A DNA stretch of 64,000 nucleotides, taken from Candidatus Borkfalkia avistercoris. GTDB lineage: Bacteria; Bacillota; Clostridia; Christensenellales; Borkfalkiaceae. A program made the position numbers and the translations under genes. The notes beneath the pieces are model-generated. The model did no database searches. It was not told the DNA's origin and saw nothing but the letters and a program-made list of their open reading frames with translations. Position 1 is the stretch's first letter; every line of letters starts with the position of its first letter. The stretch is taken from positions 1 to 64,000 of the forward strand of contig DXCL01000026.1 in assembly GCA_019115995.1 (NCBI GenBank), written 5' to 3'. Shown in pieces: positions 58,818-64,000 of the stretch.

Positions 58818-60308
58818 ATGGAGAAGAAATACATTGCGGCGTTCGATCAGGGAACGACCAGTTCCCGCGCCATACTGTTCGATGCGCACGGCAGAGCCGT
58901 CGCGAGCGGACAGAAAGAATTTAAGCAATATTATCCGAAGCCGGGTTGGGTCGAGCACGATCCGAAAGATCTGCTCGGCTCTCTTTTGGAAAGTTGGAAT
59001 GCGGCGCTCCGCGCGGGCGGTATCCGCGCGGAGGAAGTGGCTGCGATCGGCATTGCCAATCAGAGGGAAACGGTCGTCGTGTGGGACAGGTTCACGGGTA
59101 AGCCGGTATACAACGCGATCGTATGGCAGTGCAGACGCACGTCTGCATTTTGCGAGTATCTCAAAGCGGAACGCGCGCAATTCATTTATGAGCGCACGGG
59201 GCTGCCCGCGGACGCCTATTTTTCCGCTTCCAAAATCAAGTGGATATTGGATAACGTGCCCTTTGCCCGCAGCCGGGCGGAAAAGGGGGAATTGCTTTTC
59301 GGCACGGTCGATACATATCTCGTCTGGAAGCTTACGGGGGGCAGGGTGCACGCGACGGATTATACGAACGCTTCCCGCACCATGCTCTTTAATATCCATA
59401 CGCTCGAATGGGACGGCGAGCTGTGCGCGCTGTTCGGCGTGCCGATGCGAATGCTGCCCGAGGTCAGACCGTCGGGCGGAGATTTCGGGGAAGCGTCTTC
59501 CGAGCTTCTGGGCGCCAAAATCCCGATCTGCGCTGCCGTCGGCGATCAGCAGGGCGCGCTGTTCGGGCAGCGATGCGTAAACGAAGGAGATGTAAAAAAC
59601 ACATACGGAACAGGCTGTTTTTTGCTGATGAACACGGGCAGGCGTGCCGTGCGTTCGGAAAACGGGTTGGTTACGACGCTCGCGGCGTCGCTTTCAAAGC
59701 CCGATTACGTATTGGAGGGGAGCGTTTTTGTCGGCGGGGCGGTCGTGCAGTGGCTGCGCGACGAAATGGGGCTTATTTCTTCCGCTGCGGAATCGGAAAA
59801 GCTCGCCCTGTCTGTTCCCGATACGGGCGGCGTGTGCTTCGTTCCCGCCTTTGTCGGGCTGGGCGCGCCCTATTGGGATTCCGACTGCCGCGGCATGATC
59901 TACGGGATCACGCGGGGCACGGGGCGGGCGCACATCGTCCGCGCGGCGCTCGAATCCGTCGCCTTGCAGACCTTTGACGTAGTGCATGCGATGGAACAGG
60001 ATTTGCGCGCGAACATATCCAGGCTGTGCGCGGACGGAGGGGCGAGCGCGAATGCGTTTCTGATGCAGTTTCAGGCAGACGTGCTCGGCGTTCCCGTCGA
60101 GCGACCTGCGATCACGGAGACGACCGCGCTCGGGGCGGCGTTTCTTGCGGGGCTCGCCTGCGGCTTTTATAAGGATCTGGATTCCGTCGCGCAGAGCGCC
60201 GCCGTGCCGACGGTTTTCGAACCGAAGGCGGACGACGCGGCGCGGGCGGAAAAGCTTTCCGCCTGGGAGCGCGCTTTGGATAGGGTGCTCCTGCGCAAAA
60301 ACGGATAA
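58818..60308 (+). CDS. glpK: glycerol kinase
   Basis: [64 protein letters not shown]. Confidence 0.96.
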   Translation: MEKKYIAAFDQGTTSSRAILFDAHGRAVASGQKEFKQYYPKPGWVEHDPKDLLGSLLESWNAALRAGGIRAEEVAAIGIANQRETVVVWDRFTGKPVYNAIVWQCRRTSAFCEYLKAERAQFIYERTGLPADAYFSASKIKWILDNVPFARSRAEKGELLFGTVDTYLVWKLTGGRVHATDYTNASRTMLFNIHTLEWDGELCALFGVPMRMLPEVRPSGGDFGEASSELLGAKIPICAAVGDQQGALFGQRCVNEGDVKNTYGTGCFLLMNTGRRAVRSENGLVTTLAASLSKPDYVLEGSVFVGGAVVQWLRDEMGLISSAAESEKLALSVPDTGGVCFVPAFVGLGAPYWDSDCRGMIYGITRGTGRAHIVRAALESVALQTFDVVHAMEQDLRANISRLCADGGASANAFLMQFQADVLGVPVERPAITETTALGAAFLAGLACGFYKDLDSVAQSAAVPTVFEPKADDAARAEKLSAWERALDRVLLRKNG

Positions 60309-60330
60309 ACATAGAACGGAGGCTGAATTT

Positions 60331-60981
60331 ATGACGCAGAAAGAGAGAATGCAAAAGGGGCTCGTGTACTACCCCGCGGACGAGGAGATCATGCGGGAAC
60401 AGACGAAATGTCTGGAACTTTTGTACGATTATAACCGTACCCGCCCGAGCGAGGGCGAAAAACGCGCCGCGCTCATCAAGCAGATGTTTGCGGAGGCGGG
60501 CGATGGGTGTTATTTCGAACCGCCCCTGTACAGCAATTTCGGCGGGCGGCACGTACACCTCGGCAAAAACGTATATGGGAATTTCGGGGTTACGTTTGTA
60601 GACGACGCCGATATTTATGTCGGGGACGGCGTGATGTTTGCGCCGCACGTGGTGGTGGCGACGGCGGGGCACCCCATTTTGCCCGAGCTGCGCGCCTGCG
60701 CCGCGCAGTACAACCGCTCCGTACGCATCGGGAACAATGTGTGGATCGGCGCGAACGCGGCGATCATGCCGGGGGTAACCATCGGAGACAACACGGTCAT
60801 CGGCGCAGGGAGCGTCGTAACGAAGGATATTCCCGCGAACGTCGTGGCGGTGGGGAGCCCCTGCCGCGTACTGCGCGAGATCGGCGAGCACGACAGGGAG
60901 TTCTTCTTCAAAAACGATAGGTTCGATATCGATCCCGAACAGCTGATCCGTGAGATCGAGGAGACGAAAAAAGGGAGATAA
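60331..60981 (+). CDS. maltose/galactoside O-acetyltransferase (left-handed beta helix)
   Basis: [58 protein letters not shown]. Confidence 0.92.
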   Translation: MTQKERMQKGLVYYPADEEIMREQTKCLELLYDYNRTRPSEGEKRAALIKQMFAEAGDGCYFEPPLYSNFGGRHVHLGKNVYGNFGVTFVDDADIYVGDGVMFAPHVVVATAGHPILPELRACAAQYNRSVRIGNNVWIGANAAIMPGVTIGDNTVIGAGSVVTKDIPANVVAVGSPCRVLREIGEHDREFFFKNDRFDIDPEQLIREIEETKKGR

Positions 60982-60983
60982 GC

Positions 60984-61814
60984 ATGAGCAGGGCAGACGA
61001 AATTTTTATTAAAAATTGCAGAGATATTCTTGAAAACGGCACTTGGGATACGGACAGGGAGGTGCGCCCGCGCTGGCAGGACGGCGCGCCCGCGCATACG
61101 ATCAAAAAGTTCGGGCTGGTATCGAGGTACGATTTGCGCGAGGAGTTTCCTATCCTCACCGTGCGCCGCACCTATCTGAAATCCGCCATCGATGAAATTC
61201 TTTGGATCTGGCAGAAGAAGAGCAATAACATTCATGACCTTTCCTCGCATATCTGGGACAGCTGGGCAGACGAGAGCGGGTCGATCGGCAAGGCGTACGG
61301 CTATCAGCTCGGCATCAAATACGACTTTCCCGAAGGGAGGTTCGACCAGGTCGACAAAGTGCTGTACGATCTGAAAAACAATCCCGCCAGCAGAAGGATC
61401 ATCGCGCATATGTACAACGTTGCAGATCTTAAAGACATGCACCTGTACCCCTGCGCCTATTCGATGACGTTCAATGTAACGGGCAACACGCTCAACGGCA
61501 TTCTCAATCAGAGGAGCCAGGACATGCTCGCCGCGAGCAACTGGAACGTGGTGCAGTACAGCATATTGCTGATGATGTTCGCGCGGGCGGCGGGACTGGA
61601 AGCGGGGGAGCTTGTGCACGTCGTTGCGGACGCACACATCTACGACCGCCATGTGCCGATCGTGGAAAAGCTGATCGAGAAAAAGCAGTATCCCGCGCCC
61701 GAGCTGATCGTAGATCAGAACGTTCGGGATTTTTACGCTTTCACCAAAGACAGCTTTACACTGAAAAATTATCAGTACAGCGAATTTACAGATAAAATCC
61801 CGGTTGCTATCTGA
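60984..61814 (+). CDS. thyA: thymidylate synthase
   Basis: LHPCAYSMTFNV-like (LYPCAYSMTFNV), QRSQDMLAASNWNVVQYSILLMMFAR. Confidence 0.95.
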   Translation: MSRADEIFIKNCRDILENGTWDTDREVRPRWQDGAPAHTIKKFGLVSRYDLREEFPILTVRRTYLKSAIDEILWIWQKKSNNIHDLSSHIWDSWADESGSIGKAYGYQLGIKYDFPEGRFDQVDKVLYDLKNNPASRRIIAHMYNVADLKDMHLYPCAYSMTFNVTGNTLNGILNQRSQDMLAASNWNVVQYSILLMMFARAAGLEAGELVHVVADAHIYDRHVPIVEKLIEKKQYPAPELIVDQNVRDFYAFTKDSFTLKNYQYSEFTDKIPVAI

Positions 61815-61869
61815 AAAATGCGGTAATTATAGTATTATGTCAGACATAAACGCTTAAAAAGGAGAAAAA

Positions 61870-62370
61870 ATGAAGGCGATCGTAGTAGTGGATAAAAACT
61901 GGGGGATCGGCAAAAACAACGATCTTCTGTTCCGCCTGCCCGCGGATATGAAGCATTTTCGGGAAACGACGTCGGGCAAGGTCGTCGTGATGGGGAGCAA
62001 TACGCTCCTGTCTTTTCCCGAAGGAAAGCCCTTAAAAAACCGCAGGAACATCGTCCTTTGGCCGGGCGGAGAAAAGAGGGAAGACTGCGTTATCGTCGGC
62101 TCCCTGCAAGAACTGTTCGGGGAGATCGGAAAGTATCCTGCGGACGACGTGTTTGTCGTGGGCGGGGCGATGATGTACAGAACGCTGCTGCCTTATTGCA
62201 AAGAGGTTATTGCGACCAAGGTCGACGCCGACGGCGGCGCGCAGGTCTTTTTTGAAGATCTCGACCGCCTGCCGGGTTGGTCGCTCGAAATGGAAGGGGA
62301 GCCGCTCGAAACGAACGGCTACACGATCCGCTTCTGCGTCTATAAAAATTCAGACGTGAAAAGTTTTTAA
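61870..62370 (+). CDS. folA: dihydrofolate reductase
   Basis: MKAIVVVDKNWGIGKNNDLLFRLPADMKHFRETT, VVGGAMMYRTLLP. Confidence 0.95.
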   Translation: MKAIVVVDKNWGIGKNNDLLFRLPADMKHFRETTSGKVVVMGSNTLLSFPEGKPLKNRRNIVLWPGGEKREDCVIVGSLQELFGEIGKYPADDVFVVGGAMMYRTLLPYCKEVIATKVDADGGAQVFFEDLDRLPGWSLEMEGEPLETNGYTIRFCVYKNSDVKSF

Positions 62371-62403
62371 GGAGGGCTGCGCTTCGGCAGATCGGGAGTT
62401 TTT

Positions 62404-63321
62404 ATGGACTATGTTTTAGAGACGCAGGATCTTACAAAAGCCTATGCGGGCGTGCCCGTCGTGAACGGCGTGTCCATGCGCATCGGGCGGGGTGAGATTT
62501 ACGGCTTTGTGGGACGAAACGGAGCGGGAAAAACGACGCTCATGCGGTTGATCGGCGGGTTGATCGCAAAGAGCGGCGGCGCCTTTTCTCTGTTCGGCTG
62601 CCCCGATTCCGACGCGCGCATCGACGGCGTTCGGAGAAAGGTCGGTGCGATCATCGAGGCCCCCGCGGTCTACCCCGCTTTTACGGCTTATCAGAATCTG
62701 AAAATGCAGTGCCTCGCTTGCGGAACGGAGCAGGACGATCGCGCCATCAAAGAAGCGCTCGATCTGGTGGGGCTCGGCGGCACGGGCGATAAAAAGGCGA
62801 AAAATTTTTCTCTCGGCATGCGCCAGCGGCTGGGGATCGCGTCCGCCCTGGTCACGCGGCCGGAGTTTCTGATCTTGGACGAACCCGTAAACGGATTGGA
62901 TCCGCAGGGCATCGTGGAAATGCGCGAACTTCTCAAAAGGCTCAACAGGGAGAGGGGCATCACGATCTTTATATCTAGCCATATTCTCGGAGAGTTGGCA
63001 AAACTGGCTACCTCTTTCGGCTTTATAGAGCGGGGCGTTCTCTTGAAAGAATTGTCTGCCGCGCAGTTGGAGCAAGCATGCCGCAAAAGCATGATTTTGC
63101 ATATGAACGGCATCGTGCGCTTTGCCGACGCGATGAACGCGCTCCGTATCGCAGAATACAGAGTACTCTCTCAGACAAGTGCGGAGGTCTTTGCCGACGT
63201 ATCCGTTTCGGCGCTCGCCTTTGCCCTCAAAGACGCGGGACTCGAACTTTTGCGCGTTACGGAAAACGACGTTGACCTCGAAGGATATTTTATGAACATG
63301 ATCGGAGGGGCGAACAGATGA
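62404..63321 (+). CDS. ABC transporter ATP-binding protein
   Basis: GFVGRNGAGKTTLMRL Walker A, LGMRQRLGIASAL signature, LILDEPVNGLDP. Confidence 0.96.
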   Translation: MDYVLETQDLTKAYAGVPVVNGVSMRIGRGEIYGFVGRNGAGKTTLMRLIGGLIAKSGGAFSLFGCPDSDARIDGVRRKVGAIIEAPAVYPAFTAYQNLKMQCLACGTEQDDRAIKEALDLVGLGGTGDKKAKNFSLGMRQRLGIASALVTRPEFLILDEPVNGLDPQGIVEMRELLKRLNRERGITIFISSHILGELAKLATSFGFIERGVLLKELSAAQLEQACRKSMILHMNGIVRFADAMNALRIAEYRVLSQTSAEVFADVSVSALAFALKDAGLELLRVTENDVDLEGYFMNMIGGANR

Positions 63322-64000
63322 AACAGCTGCTCCGTGCGGATTTTTACCGCCTTTTACGCTCCAAATTTTTCTATATTCTGCTGGCGGTCGCATTCGGGCT
63401 TTCCCTGATCTCCTTTTTGCTGTATTTGGCGATAGCAAGGCTTGCGGAGGAAGATCTGTTCGCGCTTCTCCTTACGGCGGAGGATTTGCAGATTCTCTCC
63501 TTCGACGGTACCGTGGGATACTGCGCGGCGATTGCCGCGGCGATCTTTATCTGCGGCGATTACTCGGGCGGCGGCATGCGCAACAAGATCGTTGCGGGCT
63601 GCGGGAGGAGAAAGATCTTTTATTCCAAACTGATCGTCTGCTCCGTCGTTTCCGTAGCCGTCTACCTCGCCATGCAGGTCGTCGTCTTTGCCTTCGGCGG
63701 GGCGGCGTTCGGCTGGCAGGGCGTTTCCGGGTACGACGTGGCGTGCCGTTTCGTGGCGGGGTTGTTCATGTCACTCGCATACGCGGCGATCTTCGCCTCT
63801 TTCGCGCTGTTGCTGCAAAAGCTCTCTTCCGCGCTCGTTCTCGGCGTCGTATGCATTTTTGCCGTTACGCTCGTTACCAGTCTTTTGGCCGTTGCGGAGC
63901 AGTCGCTGGATATGGCGGCTTTCGAGTGGCTGTATAAGATCTTCGCGCACCTTACGCCGATGGGCCACAATTCGCTCATACAGACGGGTGCCGGCAATTT
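63318..64000 (+). CDS. ABC transporter permease (partial, runs off window)
   Basis: ATG overlaps ATPase stop; MKQLLRADFYRLLRSKFFYILLAVAFG... multi-TM. Confidence 0.85.
   Translation, partial: MKQLLRADFYRLLRSKFFYILLAVAFGLSLISFLLYLAIARLAEEDLFALLLTAEDLQILSFDGTVGYCAAIAAAIFICGDYSGGGMRNKIVAGCGRRKIFYSKLIVCSVVSVAVYLAMQVVVFAFGGAAFGWQGVSGYDVACRFVAGLFMSLAYAAIFASFALLLQKLSSALVLGVVCIFAVTLVTSLLAVAEQSLDMAAFEWLYKIFAHLTPMGHNSLIQTGAGN

Noticed and set aside
1-64000. CRISPR arrays, IS elements, prophage or long tandem repeats
   Set aside because: None seen on reading both strands; no transposase, integrase or Cas-like translations in the ORF track.

Overview
This 64 kb window is chromosomal DNA of a Bacillota (Clostridia-like) bacterium. 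The organism is inferred from gene content only. It is densely packed with housekeeping and biosynthetic operons. I saw no CRISPR array, transposase, prophage or recognisable defence island. Main content, in order: asd-dapA-dapB behind a clear lysine riboswitch; Hsp33, TPR and HEAT proteins; serA/serC; RNase J; a trmR/trhP-like tRNA-modification pair; dinB; a Ca2+-type P-ATPase; glnN; purA; dapF-pyrG-dapL; malQ; a group-B-like [FeFe] hydrogenase; a DUF3656-type U32 protein; mutS2; an M16 peptidase; tex; acpP; a six-gene polyamine operon (speD, Arg decarboxylase, speE, speB, carboxynorspermidine synthase, nspC); tRNA-Glu(CTC); a 6S-like RNA; pyridoxamine kinase; glpK; thyA-folA; and a partial ABC exporter. 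The strongest candidate for something undescribed is a ~310-nt structured leader ahead of speD. It has a near-consensus promoter, a long-range closing stem, multiple hairpins and a strong intrinsic terminator 34 nt before the speD start codon. The operon it precedes encodes two alternative spermidine-forming routes. Other points of note: a 6S-like RNA not in the ORF track, a GNAT gene broken by one in-frame amber codon, a leader uORF before the P-type ATPase, and a perfect palindrome in a divergent XRE/BamE-like promoter. All family calls come from reading the translations; no database search was run.
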